DNA of 64,000 nucleotides from Symmachiella dynata (GTDB taxonomy: Bacteria; Planctomycetota; Planctomycetia; Planctomycetales; Planctomycetaceae). The position numbers and the translations under genes were made by a program. Of this stretch, positions 46,710 to 55,251 are shown one piece after another. Every line of letters starts with the position of its first letter. Within the stretch, counting starts at the first letter, position 1. The DNA is taken from the NCBI RefSeq assembly GCF_007747995.1, contig NZ_CP036276.1, positions 3,587,001-3,651,000 of the forward strand, given 5' to 3'. A model generated the notes under the pieces. It was not told the DNA's origin. It saw nothing but the letters and a program-made list of their open reading frames with translations, and did no database searches.

Positions 46710-47360
46710 ATGATCATCACCATCGATGGACCCGCTGGGGCGGGGAAAAGTACGGTTGCTCGTCAACTCGCGAACCGGTTGGGGTTTGCGTTTCTCGATA
46801 CCGGTGCGATGTATCGCGCGGTTGCCTGGGCGTGTTTGCAGCGGGACGTTGATTTTTCTGATGTCGATGCTGTGGCGGACGTGGCGCGGACGATCGTGAT
46901 TCAATTCGATGGCGATGAAGTCTTGGTCGATGGGCAAAACGTTTCGGGCGAGATCCGCACCAACGACGTCACCGCTGCTTCGCAATATACTGCCGGCAAT
47001 CTCGAGGTGCGTGAAATCCTGGTCGAGCAACAGCGCCGCATCGCTGGCGATTCTGACGTCGTCACCGAAGGACGCGATCAGGGGACGGTTGTCTTTCCGG
47101 CTGCGGAGTTTAAGTTTTTCATCACCGCCAGTCCCGAATCCCGCGCACGCCGCCGCCAAGAAGAATTCGCCGCCCGCGGGCAGAACATTCCACTGGAACA
47201 GGTCTTGGCGGACCAAACCGACCGCGACAACCGCGACGCCGCCCGCAAAGTGGGAGCAATGAAACCCGCCGCCGATGCCGTCGAGGTCGACACATCCCAG
47301 ATCGATGCCGACGCTGTGGTGCAGCGGTTGCTGGAGATCATCGGCGGCACGCCTGATTGA
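46710..47360 (+). CDS. cmk: Cytidylate kinase
   Basis: A 216-residue nucleoside monophosphate kinase that phosphorylates CMP/dCMP with ATP. The P-loop GPAGAGKST is at 7-15. The substrate-binding segment 'LDTGAMYRAVAWACLQRDVD' follows. 'GRDQGTVVFPAAEFKFFITA' and 'RARRRQEEFAARGQ' form the lid region, and 'DQTDRDNRDAARKVGAMKPA' is typical of Cmk. The length fits the family. The ATG sits 13 bp after the palindromic element, with no clear ribosome site between, so the element may supply or disturb the leader. Confidence 0.95.
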   Translation: MIITIDGPAGAGKSTVARQLANRLGFAFLDTGAMYRAVAWACLQRDVDFSDVDAVADVARTIVIQFDGDEVLVDGQNVSGEIRTNDVTAASQYTAGNLEVREILVEQQRRIAGDSDVVTEGRDQGTVVFPAAEFKFFITASPESRARRRQEEFAARGQNIPLEQVLADQTDRDNRDAARKVGAMKPAADAVEVDTSQIDADAVVQRLLEIIGGTPD

Positions 47361-47401
47361 TATTACGCTGTGAATAATCATCCCCGCGTCGCGTTACACA
47401 A

Positions 47402-47477
47402 GTAGGGCAGGCTCCCGCCTGCCATGAACTCCGTGGGACGCGTGATGTCAAGCCCGGCAGGCGGGAGCCTGCCCTAC
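47402..47477. repeat. REP-like inverted repeat, copy 1
   Basis: Two inverted arms, gtagggcaggctcccgcctg at the left and its complement at the right (47456-47477), separated by about 32 bp. The same arm pair recurs at 54434-54508, and one arm at 55712-55733. It lies between cmk and the DUF1559 array. Confidence 0.8.
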
Positions 47478-47515
47478 AGGGGGTTGTCACTGGGTGCGAG
47501 TGGGGGATTGGATGG

Positions 47516-48286
47516 ATGACTGATCATCCCGATGAAACCGGCGTGGAATTTGCCGACGTGCAGCCGTCGAAGCAGAAGTTTACGCTCATTGAAGGATTGG
47601 TCACAATGAGCATCATTGCATTACTGATTGCGCTGATTTCGCCCGCCAAGCGTTCGGCACGCGAAGCGGCGCGGCGTACGCAATGCATCAATCACCTCAA
47701 GAACATCGGGCTGGCGCTGCACAATTATGCAAACGAATATGGCGCGTTCCCGCCTGCCTATTCGGTCGATGGCCACGGCAAACCGCTGCACAGTTGGCGG
47801 ACGTTGATTCTGCCGTATCTGGATCAACGGTCACTTTACGAAAGGATCGACCTCACCAAGCCTTGGGACGATCCCGCGAATGCCGAAGCGTACGCGACGG
47901 AATTACGTGTATTCCAATGCCCCTCGGCGGAATTGGAACCGCAGCAGACGGTCTATTTGGGGGTCACGGCTCCTGGCGGATTTTTCAGGGAGGATGTCCC
48001 CCGCAAATTGACCGATGTCACAGATGATCCGCACGAGACGCTGATGGTTATCGAAGCCCCGTCCAAGAACGCCGTACATTGGATGGCTCCCCGCGATGCC
48101 GATGCACGGGTCGTGTTGAGCCTCACTAACGACGCCGAACTGCATCATCCTGGTATTACTATTGCAGCGTTCGTAGATGGGACGGTAAGTGCAATCTCAT
48201 CCACGATACCTGAAACGGAATATCGACGTCTGATATCGATCGCTGGAGATGACCGGCAGGACGCCGTTATTCCCGTCGAGGAGTGA
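47516..48286 (+). CDS. DUF1559 pseudopilin-like protein, array copy 1
   Basis: A 256-residue protein: a short cytoplasmic leader, an N-terminal hydrophobic helix, a DUF1559 beta-domain, and the H-X9-DG motif (HPGITIAAFVDG). The class III prepilin signal is imperfect: 'KFTLIEGLV' has lysine (K21) where glycine is expected at -1, while the +5 glutamate (E26) is kept. Processing by a prepilin peptidase is therefore uncertain. It is the first of seven tandem paralogues and the most diverged in its leader. The core '[16 protein letters not shown]' is shared by all copies, with small substitutions in some. Most DUF1559 proteins are longer, at about 300-350 residues. Confidence 0.87.
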   Translation: MTDHPDETGVEFADVQPSKQKFTLIEGLVTMSIIALLIALISPAKRSAREAARRTQCINHLKNIGLALHNYANEYGAFPPAYSVDGHGKPLHSWRTLILPYLDQRSLYERIDLTKPWDDPANAEAYATELRVFQCPSAELEPQQTVYLGVTAPGGFFREDVPRKLTDVTDDPHETLMVIEAPSKNAVHWMAPRDADARVVLSLTNDAELHHPGITIAAFVDGTVSAISSTIPETEYRRLISIAGDDRQDAVIPVEE

Positions 48287-48398
48287 TGATCTTGTTCGCA
48301 ATACATTCGTCTGGAGCCTGGATTACCTTACGCGATAACCACCAGACCTGGGTGATGGGTGAGGCGTTTGTGTTGAATCTAAAACCGAAGGCCTACCT

Positions 48399-49178
48399 AT
48401 GAGCAGCCGATCCTTTTTCTATTCCCGTGGTGGCGTGTACCCTCGCGCGGCACAGGGTCATCGGCGAGGTATCACGCTTGTTGAGTTGCTGCTCGTAATT
48501 AGCATCGTTGCAATGATCGTCGCGATCCTGTCGCCCATCCTGCGATCTAACGATCGCGGTGGACACGACCATTCCCGTACTCATTGCATTAACAAGCTCA
48601 AGAATATTTCGTTGGCGCTGCACAATTACAATAACACCTACGGCGGCTTGCCACCGGCGTACACGGTCGATGCCGAGGGTAAGCCGCTGCACAGTTGGCG
48701 GACGTTGATTCTGCCTTATCTGGATCAAAAGGAACTTTACGAGAAAATTGACCTTTCAAAGCCGTGGGACGATCCGGTGAATGCGGAGGCGGCCGCGACT
48801 TACATTAGCGAGTATGATTGCCCGTCTACTTATTCCGAGTTGGAGCGGAACCGGACGGTGTATCTAGCCGTCGTCACGCCCGAGAGTTGCATTCGCCCAA
48901 CCAAGGTGCGGCCAATTTCAGAAGTCACCGATGGTCTGCTGAATACGCTGATGGTGCTCGAAGTCCCGGTCAAATATGCCGTGCCGTGGATGTCCCCACA
49001 AGACGCCAATTTGCAGTTGGTGTTGAGCTCTATTTCCGGCGAAGATTTACAACACTCCGATGGGTTTAATGCGGGGTTGGCTGATGGGCGTGTGAAATTC
49101 CTCTCATCCGAAATTTCAGCGGCGACGCTACGAAGTCTGACGACGGCCGCGCAGGGAGACGTCGTGGGAGAGTTTTAG
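48399..49178 (+). CDS. DUF1559 pseudopilin-like protein, array copy 2
   Basis: A 259-residue protein with an intact prepilin-type signal: G24 followed by ITLVE (E29) and a hydrophobic helix. The DUF1559 domain begins at 'CINKLKNISLALHNYNNTYG' and ends with the H-X9-DG motif (HSDGFNAGLADG). It starts with MSSRS, close to the MSRRSS of copies 4-6. The 112-bp gap from copy 1 holds a diverged version of the leader found before later copies. Predicted to be cleaved and inserted like a pseudopilin, with the C-terminal domain outside the cytoplasmic membrane. Confidence 0.9.
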   Translation: MSSRSFFYSRGGVYPRAAQGHRRGITLVELLLVISIVAMIVAILSPILRSNDRGGHDHSRTHCINKLKNISLALHNYNNTYGGLPPAYTVDAEGKPLHSWRTLILPYLDQKELYEKIDLSKPWDDPVNAEAAATYISEYDCPSTYSELERNRTVYLAVVTPESCIRPTKVRPISEVTDGLLNTLMVLEVPVKYAVPWMSPQDANLQLVLSSISGEDLQHSDGFNAGLADGRVKFLSSEISAATLRSLTTAAQGDVVGEF

Positions 49179-49328
49179 AATGCAGTGCTTGCTGAGTTAG
49201 TCGCCAATGACGCGCGGTGAGAAACGATGAGCGACCGTCTCGGAATTGTTCTTGCGTTATAACCGCCGGACGCGGATGATATGGTTGTCAGTTTCTTCTG
49301 CATCACATTCCATTTAGGAGTCGGACTA

Positions 49329-50108
49329 GTGACGGGCCATCCCGATGGCAGTCCGCATAAATTTACGGTTGTACAGTCGCCATTTATCAAAGTCGTAATG
49401 ACTCTCGTCAAGCTATTCGCTGCATTGTGCCTTGGGGTGCTTCTGCTTGGTTTTCTTGTTGATTTGGCTGGCGAACGAGAACGCGAGGCTGCAAGAGGCA
49501 CGCAGTGCCGGAACAACCTCAGGCAGATCGGGCTGGCACTGCACAAGTACCACGACGACTACGGTGGCTTTCCGCCCGCATACACGGTCGACGCTAATGG
49601 CAAGCCGTTGCACAGTTGGCGGACGCTCCTTTTGCCTTACCTTGATCACAAGGATGTGTACAACGCTATCGACCTGTCGAAGCCCTGGGACGACCCGGTG
49701 AATGCGAAAGCAAATACGGCGGTTGTGGCGGTGTATCTATGCTCGTCGGATCAGGAGGAGAGGCATCGAACACCCTATTTGGCCGTTGTGACGCCAGGGA
49801 GCTGCATGCGCTCAACCGAATCGCGGCCTCTGTCTGAAGTCACTGACGGAAATCCAAATCCGATCATGGTGATCGAAGTCCCAATGAACTCCGCGGTCCC
49901 CTGGATGTCTCCGCAGGATGCCGATGAAAATTTAGTGTTGAATTCCAATTCGAGAGACGACTTGCATCATGCTGGTGGAAACTACGTTCTCTTTGTTGAT
50001 GCCAGTTGCCATCTCATGTCATCCGACACGCCGGCTGCGAAACTTCGCAGCCTAATTTCCACCGCAGGGGACGAAAATTCGGAGCCGGGCGCCGACGTCA
50101 ACCAGTGA
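49329..50108 (+). CDS. DUF1559 paralogue lacking a prepilin site, array copy 3
   Basis: A protein of about 259 residues with the same core as its neighbours ('[20 protein letters not shown]', '[20 protein letters not shown]'). The N-terminus is different: no G-FTLxE signal, only a hydrophobic helix ('[20 protein letters not shown]'), so it should be a plain membrane-anchored protein. The terminal motif has also decayed from DG to DA ([12 protein letters not shown]). The GTG at 49329 is chosen because AGGAG lies 8 nt upstream; the frame opens at 49281. It is likely expressed, but functionally divergent or on the way to becoming a pseudogene. Confidence 0.83.
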   Translation: MTGHPDGSPHKFTVVQSPFIKVVMTLVKLFAALCLGVLLLGFLVDLAGEREREAARGTQCRNNLRQIGLALHKYHDDYGGFPPAYTVDANGKPLHSWRTLLLPYLDHKDVYNAIDLSKPWDDPVNAKANTAVVAVYLCSSDQEERHRTPYLAVVTPGSCMRSTESRPLSEVTDGNPNPIMVIEVPMNSAVPWMSPQDADENLVLNSNSRDDLHHAGGNYVLFVDASCHLMSSDTPAAKLRSLISTAGDENSEPGADVNQ

Positions 50109-50141
50109 CGTCAAGGATGGCTCCAAGGTCGTTCGGTCCCG

Positions 50142-50221
50142 GATTGTTCTTGTGTTACAACCGCCGGACGTGGATGATGCATGTGGTGGATGTCTTGAAC
50201 GCAAAATTCGGAGGCGCATCG
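50142..50221 (+). promoter_or_regulatory. Duplicated leader of the DUF1559 array (representative copy)
   Basis: The segment before copy 4 (ggattgttcttgtg... to ...ggaggcgcatcg) recurs with high similarity before copies 5 (from about 51032), 6 (from about 51922) and 7 (from about 52805), and in part before copy 3 (from about 49236). The conserved blocks are an attgttcttg-like box, a gatgatgtatgtgg-like box, a gtcttgaa box, and the ribosome site ggaggcgcatcg. It was duplicated together with the genes. It could contain a promoter for each copy or simply be a duplicated 5' untranslated segment. Confidence 0.6.
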
Positions 50222-50983
50222 ATGAGCAGACGTTCCTCAGCCTGTGGTGGTCATGAATGTGAGCGAATCGAATATTTTCGCCGGCGGGGTTTCACGCTCA
50301 CCGAACTTCTCGTCATCATTGGCATCATTGTCGTTCTAATCGCGCTACTGTTACCAAACGTTCGTCAAGCTCGTGAGGCGGCGCGGCGTACGCATTGCCG
50401 GAACAACCTCAAGAATATCGGGCTGGCGCTGTACAACTATCATGATGTCTATGGCAGTTTTCCTCCCACCTATACGGTCGATGCGGACGGTAAGCCGCTA
50501 CACAGTTGGCGGATGTTGATCTTGCCGTACTCGCAGAAAGGGACCGTTTACGATAGGACAGACTTCTCAAAACCGTGGGACGACCCGGCCAATACCGAAG
50601 TGGCTGCGATGCTCGAACCTATCTATGCCTGCCCGACGACCATCATCACGCCGGATCATACGTCCTATTTAGCCGTCGTGACGCCTGAGAGTTGCCTGCG
50701 ACCATTGGCATCGCTGTCCATCCCCGAAATCACCGACGGAACATCGAACACGATTATGGTCGCTGAGGTACCGGTCAAATATGCCGTTCCTTGGATGGCA
50801 CCACAGGACGCCGATGAACATATGGTTTTAAGCCCAAAACCGGAGGACGATTTACATCATACCGGCGGGAGTTTTCACCTCTTTGCGGATGGGAGTGTGC
50901 AATTCATCTCGTCCGAGACGGAGACTGCGACTCTTCGAGGCCTGATCACCCCGGCGGGAGGTGAAGGGACAGATTCATTCTAA
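50222..50983 (+). CDS. DUF1559 pseudopilin-like protein, array copy 4
   Basis: A 253-residue protein with a canonical class III signal ([11 protein letters not shown]; cleavage after G23, E28) and a strong hydrophobic helix. The DUF1559 domain and H-X9-DG motif ([12 protein letters not shown]) are intact. The ATG at 50222 follows GGAGGCGCATCG, the leader shared by copies 4-7. The frame itself opens at 50006 inside copy 3 and that extension is rejected. It shares the '[20 protein letters not shown]' block with copies 2 and 7. Confidence 0.9.
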   Translation: MSRRSSACGGHECERIEYFRRRGFTLTELLVIIGIIVVLIALLLPNVRQAREAARRTHCRNNLKNIGLALYNYHDVYGSFPPTYTVDADGKPLHSWRMLILPYSQKGTVYDRTDFSKPWDDPANTEVAAMLEPIYACPTTIITPDHTSYLAVVTPESCLRPLASLSIPEITDGTSNTIMVAEVPVKYAVPWMAPQDADEHMVLSPKPEDDLHHTGGSFHLFADGSVQFISSETETATLRGLITPAGGEGTDSF

Positions 50984-51111
50984 TTCGTTAGCCAGTGACG
51001 CGCGAGATCGCACGATGAACGTTTGCTCCCGGATTGTTCTTGCGATACAGCAACCAAACAAGGATGATGTATGTGGAGGTTGTCTTGAATCCAAATTTCG
51101 GAGGCGCACCG

Positions 51112-51870
51112 ATGAGCAGACGTTCCTCATTTCTTTGTAGCGGCCTTTGTAACACGACGTCGCAACTTGCCCGGCGAGGGATCACGCTTGTCGAATTTCT
51201 TGTGGTTCTTGGCATTATGGCTTTGCTCATCGCACTCTTCATGCCGACCGTGCGCAGTCGTCACGCGGCGCGGCGTACGCAGTGCCGGAACAACCTGAAG
51301 CAAATCGGGTTGGCGATGCACAACTACCATGATGTCTATGGCAGCTTTCCGCCCGCTTATACGGTCGATGCGGACGGCAAGCCGCTGCACAGTTGGCGGA
51401 CGTTGATTTTGCCGTATATGGATCAAGGGTTACTCTACGATAAAATTGACCTCTCCAAAGCGTGGGATGATCCGGCCAATGCGGAGGCGCGCGCAACGGT
51501 GGTACCGGCCTTTGTCTGCCCGACAACTGAATTGGAGCCGACGCAGACTGTGTACTTGGCGGTGGTCACTCCGGACAGTTGTCTGCGCCCCAACGAACCA
51601 CGAACGATTTCTGAGATCACCGACGGCACGTCGAATACGATCTTAGTCATGGAATCGCCCATGAACGCAGCAGTCCCCTGGATGGCCCCCTGGGATGCCG
51701 ATGCGCGGTTGATGTTGAGTCCGAAATCCGAGGACGATTTGCATCATACCGGCGGGAGTCTTCACCTCTTTGCGGATGGGAGTGTGCAATTCATCTCCTC
51801 CGACACGGAGACTGCGACTCTTAGAGGTTTGATCACCCCGGCAGGTGGTGAGGAGGTCGGTGAATACTGA
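51112..51870 (+). CDS. DUF1559 pseudopilin-like protein, array copy 5
   Basis: A 252-residue protein with an intact prepilin signal (ARRGITLVEFL; G23, E28), hydrophobic helix, DUF1559 domain and H-X9-DG motif (HTGGSLHLFADG). From about 51540 to the stop it is nearly identical at the DNA level to copy 6 (52430-52756), while the N-terminal parts differ more, a sign of recent duplication or gene conversion. GGAGGCGCACCG precedes the ATG at 51112; the upstream frame extension to 51034 covers the leader and is not used. Confidence 0.9.
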   Translation: MSRRSSFLCSGLCNTTSQLARRGITLVEFLVVLGIMALLIALFMPTVRSRHAARRTQCRNNLKQIGLAMHNYHDVYGSFPPAYTVDADGKPLHSWRTLILPYMDQGLLYDKIDLSKAWDDPANAEARATVVPAFVCPTTELEPTQTVYLAVVTPDSCLRPNEPRTISEITDGTSNTILVMESPMNAAVPWMAPWDADARLMLSPKSEDDLHHTGGSLHLFADGSVQFISSDTETATLRGLITPAGGEEVGEY

Positions 51871-52000
51871 AGCTGTAGGCCACTGTCGCGCGAGATCACA
51901 CGATGATCCTCAAGACTCTGAATTGTTCTTGTGGTTCAACCATCAAACAAGGATAATCTGGGGGGCGGATGTCTTAAAACCGTAAATTGGAGGCGCATCG

Positions 52001-52756
52001 ATGAGCAGACGTTCCTCTTCTGGTGGTTGCGGCGTAATCAGCCGAACGGCGATAATTCGTCGACGGGGGTTCACGCTTGTTGAATTTCTTGTGGTTCTTG
52101 GCATCATCGCGATTTTAGCTGTGCTAATCTTGCCCGAAATGTACTGTGGTAACGGACACCGGACGATGTGCCGGAACAACCTGAAGCAAATCGGGTTGGC
52201 GATGCACATCTACCATGATGTCTATGGCAGTTTTCCTCCCGCCTATACGGTCGATGCGGACGGCAAGCCACTGCATAGTTGGCGGACGTTGATCTTGCCG
52301 TATATGGACCATCAGACGGTCTACGACAAAATTGACCTGTCTAAACCGTGGGATGATCCAGCCAATGCGGAGGCGCGGGGAACGGTTGTGCCGGTCTATA
52401 TTTGCCCGTCGACCGAATTAGAGCCAACGCAGACTGTGTACTTGGCTGTGGTCACTCCGGACAGTTGTCTGCGCCCCAACGAACCACGAACGATTTCTGA
52501 GATCACTGACGGCACGTCGAATACGATCTTGGTCATGGAAGCGCCCATGAACGCAGCAGTCCCCTGGATGGCCCCCTGGGATGCCGATGCCCGGTTGATG
52601 TTGAGTCCGAAATCCGAGGACGATTTGCATCACACTGGCGGGAGTTATCACCTCTTTGCGGATGGGAGTGTGCAATTCATCTCCTCCGACACGGAGACTG
52701 CGACGCTTCGAAGTCTGACCACCCCGGCCGGTGGTGAGGAAGTCGGTGAATGGTGA
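52001..52756 (+). CDS. DUF1559 pseudopilin-like protein, array copy 6
   Basis: A 251-residue protein with an intact prepilin signal (RRRGFTLVEFL; G23, E28), hydrophobic helix, DUF1559 domain and H-X9-DG motif (HTGGSYHLFADG). The closest relative is copy 5. The arginine-rich 'REAARRTQC' hinge seen in copy 4 is replaced by 'YCGNGHRTMC'. GGAGGCGCATCG precedes the ATG. Confidence 0.9.
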   Translation: MSRRSSSGGCGVISRTAIIRRRGFTLVEFLVVLGIIAILAVLILPEMYCGNGHRTMCRNNLKQIGLAMHIYHDVYGSFPPAYTVDADGKPLHSWRTLILPYMDHQTVYDKIDLSKPWDDPANAEARGTVVPVYICPSTELEPTQTVYLAVVTPDSCLRPNEPRTISEITDGTSNTILVMEAPMNAAVPWMAPWDADARLMLSPKSEDDLHHTGGSYHLFADGSVQFISSDTETATLRSLTTPAGGEEVGEW

Positions 52757-52886
52757 AGCTGTAGGCCACTGACGCGCGAGGTCGTACCATGATCCTCCAG
52801 CCTCTGAATTGTTATTGCGGTTCAACCGCCAGAATTAGATGATGTGTGAAGCGGCGGTCTTGAACCCAACATTCGGAGACGCATCG

Positions 52887-53648
52887 ATGAGTGGCCAGCT
52901 CTTATTTCCTCGTGGCAGAATTGGATCCTGTGCGGCGCGAATGCGTCGGCGGGGGGGCACGCTCACGCAACTATTGGTGGTTTTAGGTATTATTGTCGTG
53001 ATCATTGCGCTGCTATTACCCAATTTCCGTCGTGCCCAAGAACTAGAGCAGCGTTCGCAGTGCCGGCGCAACTTAAAACAAATCGGGGTGGCATTGTACG
53101 AATACCACGATATTTATGGTGGCTTCCCCCCCGCCTATACCGTTGATGCCAACGGTAAACCGCTGCACAGTTGGCGGACGCTGATTTTGCCGTATATGGA
53201 CCAGCAGGCACTCTACGACAAAATCGACCTGTCGAAGCCGTGGGATGATCCAACGAATGCTGAAGCTTTTACGACGGCAATGGATGTTTATCACTGCCCA
53301 ATGGCCGATTTGGAGCAGGGGCAAACGGTCTACTTAGCAGTCGTGACGGCAGAGAGTTGTTTGCGCCCAACGGAAATGCGGCCAATCTCGGAAATCACTG
53401 ACGGCACGTCGAATACGATGGTGGTGATGGAAGTGTCTGTCAAATATGCCGTTCCTTGGATGGCACCGTGGGATGCCGATGAACGGATTGTGTTGAGCCC
53501 CAAGCCCGACGACGACTTGCACCATCATGGCGGGAATTATTACATCTTCGCTGATACAAGCATTCAATTCCTTTCGTCCGAAACGGAGACTGCGACTCTT
53601 CGCGATCTGATATCCGCTGCGGGTGGCGAAACGGTAGGTCCATTCTGA
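52887..53648 (+). CDS. DUF1559 pseudopilin-like protein, array copy 7 (degenerate signal)
   Basis: A 253-residue protein and the last of the array. The signal region reads RRRGGTLTQLL: the -1 glycine is present but the +5 glutamate is glutamine (Q28), which in pilins usually impairs assembly or methylation. The terminal DG has become DT (HGGNYYIFADTS). Otherwise the DUF1559 domain is intact. The leader is the shared type, but with ggagacgcatcg. Its stop codon is 4 nt from the stop of the convergent DUF2306 gene. Confidence 0.88.
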   Translation: MSGQLLFPRGRIGSCAARMRRRGGTLTQLLVVLGIIVVIIALLLPNFRRAQELEQRSQCRRNLKQIGVALYEYHDIYGGFPPAYTVDANGKPLHSWRTLILPYMDQQALYDKIDLSKPWDDPTNAEAFTTAMDVYHCPMADLEQGQTVYLAVVTAESCLRPTEMRPISEITDGTSNTMVVMEVSVKYAVPWMAPWDADERIVLSPKPDDDLHHHGGNYYIFADTSIQFLSSETETATLRDLISAAGGETVGPF

Positions 53649-53652
53649 CTTG

Positions 53653-54387
53653 TTAGCCAGTGGCTCGAGCGACAGTCCCCGTCTCATCTTTGGCGATCGG
53701 GGTTTCAGGGTCACGCGGCATTGTTGGCTTACGGGGCCGCAGCGTCTCATAAATTAGCAGCGGGACGGTCCAGCTCAGCCAGGAGGAGAGCGGATAAATC
53801 CACGGGGCGTCGGCGGCGGTCACGATCGTCAGGCCCCCCATCACGCGGATCACGACCGCCGAGCAGAGCAACACGAAGCAGCGCTGCATCCAACGTTGGT
53901 GCACGGCAAATCGCCGCTGTACCGCAGCCCGCCAGCCCAGGGCGACACACAATCCGGTCGCAATCGACAGCATTGCAAAACTACTGCCCGCCATAGCACC
54001 GGTCATCGCCCACCGCGCCATCCACAGCCCACTGGGGGCGAGAAAGAACAGAACACACACCGCTTGCACTCGCCCCAAAATGCGATGCCAGCGGGGAAAG
54101 CGTAGGCGGAACCGATTGCTCAATAGAATCACGCCTAACACCAGTGTCACTGGCCCGGCGAAGATATGGACGTAAAACGCCCAGGCATAACTGCCATAAA
54201 AATACGGTTCACGGCCGAAGAGAAAGTCGGCATGGAAATCAGGCGGGACGTAGTCGCGATAGCTGACCAGCGTGAGGACGACGACCTTAGCGATCAACAG
54301 GCAAGTCAGCCCGGTGAGCAGACGTCGTAGTGTGATGGTAGAAAGGTTGGGCATGCCGAGCGACTCGGTTGCGTAGGAAATGGTCAA
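53653..54387 (-). CDS. DUF2306 membrane protein
   Basis: A 244-residue multi-pass membrane protein. The DUF2306 signature 'YVHIFAGPVTLVLGVILLSN' is followed by 'RWHRILGRVQAVCVLFFLAP', a heme- or quinone-like four-helix arrangement in relatives. Later segments contain 'RFAVHQRWMQRCFVLLCSAV'. About six helices are predicted and the C-terminal tail is charged. Function unknown. It converges on the DUF1559 array. An ATG 11 codons downstream is an alternative start. Confidence 0.85.
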   Translation of the reverse strand: MTISYATESLGMPNLSTITLRRLLTGLTCLLIAKVVVLTLVSYRDYVPPDFHADFLFGREPYFYGSYAWAFYVHIFAGPVTLVLGVILLSNRFRLRFPRWHRILGRVQAVCVLFFLAPSGLWMARWAMTGAMAGSSFAMLSIATGLCVALGWRAAVQRRFAVHQRWMQRCFVLLCSAVVIRVMGGLTIVTAADAPWIYPLSSWLSWTVPLLIYETLRPRKPTMPRDPETPIAKDETGTVARATG

Positions 54388-54433
54388 GAAACCGCTGAGA
54401 AATTATTTGGGGGCAAATTGTACCACATTTTGT

Positions 54434-54508
54434 GTAGGGCAGGCTCCCGCCTGCCGTGGGGGCGTTGCCAGCGGTTTGTAAGGGACGGCAGGCGGGAGCC
54501 TGCCCTAC
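54434..54508. repeat. REP-like inverted repeat, copy 2
   Basis: The same inverted arms as 47402-47477 (ggcaggcgggagcctgcc core), separated by a different spacer. The right half plus about 25 bp of flank (ggtctttgggttgttgg) is repeated at 55706-55757. Confidence 0.8.
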
Positions 54509-54703
54509 GGTCTTTGGGTTGTTGGTTGCGTGATTTCGGTTAGCCGTGGGAGCATGCCGATTTTGAAGTTTTCACTAGAGGTGATATGCTAAGACTTATC
54601 ATATCACGTGGTGCCGTTCGTAGGGCAGGTCAAGTCCATTAGTCAATTGCAGGTCGATGATCACGAATGGCAAAGTCTCCCCTTTGGAATTGTGAGGAAC
54701 CTG

Positions 54704-55216
54704 ATGTTGCATCCTACCCAAGGCGATGGATTTCGGATTTCCACATCGCATTGCCGGCCGGTGCTCATGGCACAATTTGCCGTAGGGCTGACCATTTGGC
54801 TGGGAACGTTGAGTTACCTGTTCGTTTTTTGGATAACCACTCTGGGCGGAAATGGTTTTTGCACGACCTGGGGTTGCCGACCTTCCTTCGAGGTACTGCC
54901 GTTCCTCCACACCTTCTGGCTGCTCGCATTCCTTCCGCCAGCATGTTTCGCAGCGTCCGTCGCGCCACCGAAACTCGCGCGGCGAATTGCTTTGGCGGCA
55001 TTGGTTCTGGGGATTGGCGTGGGAGTCTATGACACGATCCTGTGGGCCGTGAAAATGGCGGAACGGGGCGCCTACATTCAGCCGTTGGAGTACATTCAGA
55101 GGTGGGGTTACCGGCTAGCCACGTCCGTCGTGGACCTACCACTGCTGGCGCTTCCTGTTGCAGCGGGTCTGGCGTGGTACATTGCTCACCGTCGCCTGAC
55201 AGGCTCGTCAAAGTGA
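54704..55216 (+). CDS. Hypothetical four-helix membrane protein
   Basis: A protein of about 170 residues with four predicted transmembrane helices (for example 'FAVGLTIWLGTLSYLFVFWI' and 'LPLLALPVAAGLAWYIAHR'). No family recognised. Two cysteines face each other in the first loop (GFCTTWGC). The ATG at 54704 is chosen because GAGGAAC lies 7 nt upstream; the frame opens at 54608. Unrelated to its neighbours in strand and family. Confidence 0.7.
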   Translation: MLHPTQGDGFRISTSHCRPVLMAQFAVGLTIWLGTLSYLFVFWITTLGGNGFCTTWGCRPSFEVLPFLHTFWLLAFLPPACFAASVAPPKLARRIALAALVLGIGVGVYDTILWAVKMAERGAYIQPLEYIQRWGYRLATSVVDLPLLALPVAAGLAWYIAHRRLTGSSK

Positions 55217-55251
55217 GATAAAAACCCTTCTCAAGTACGGGACGGCTTGGT

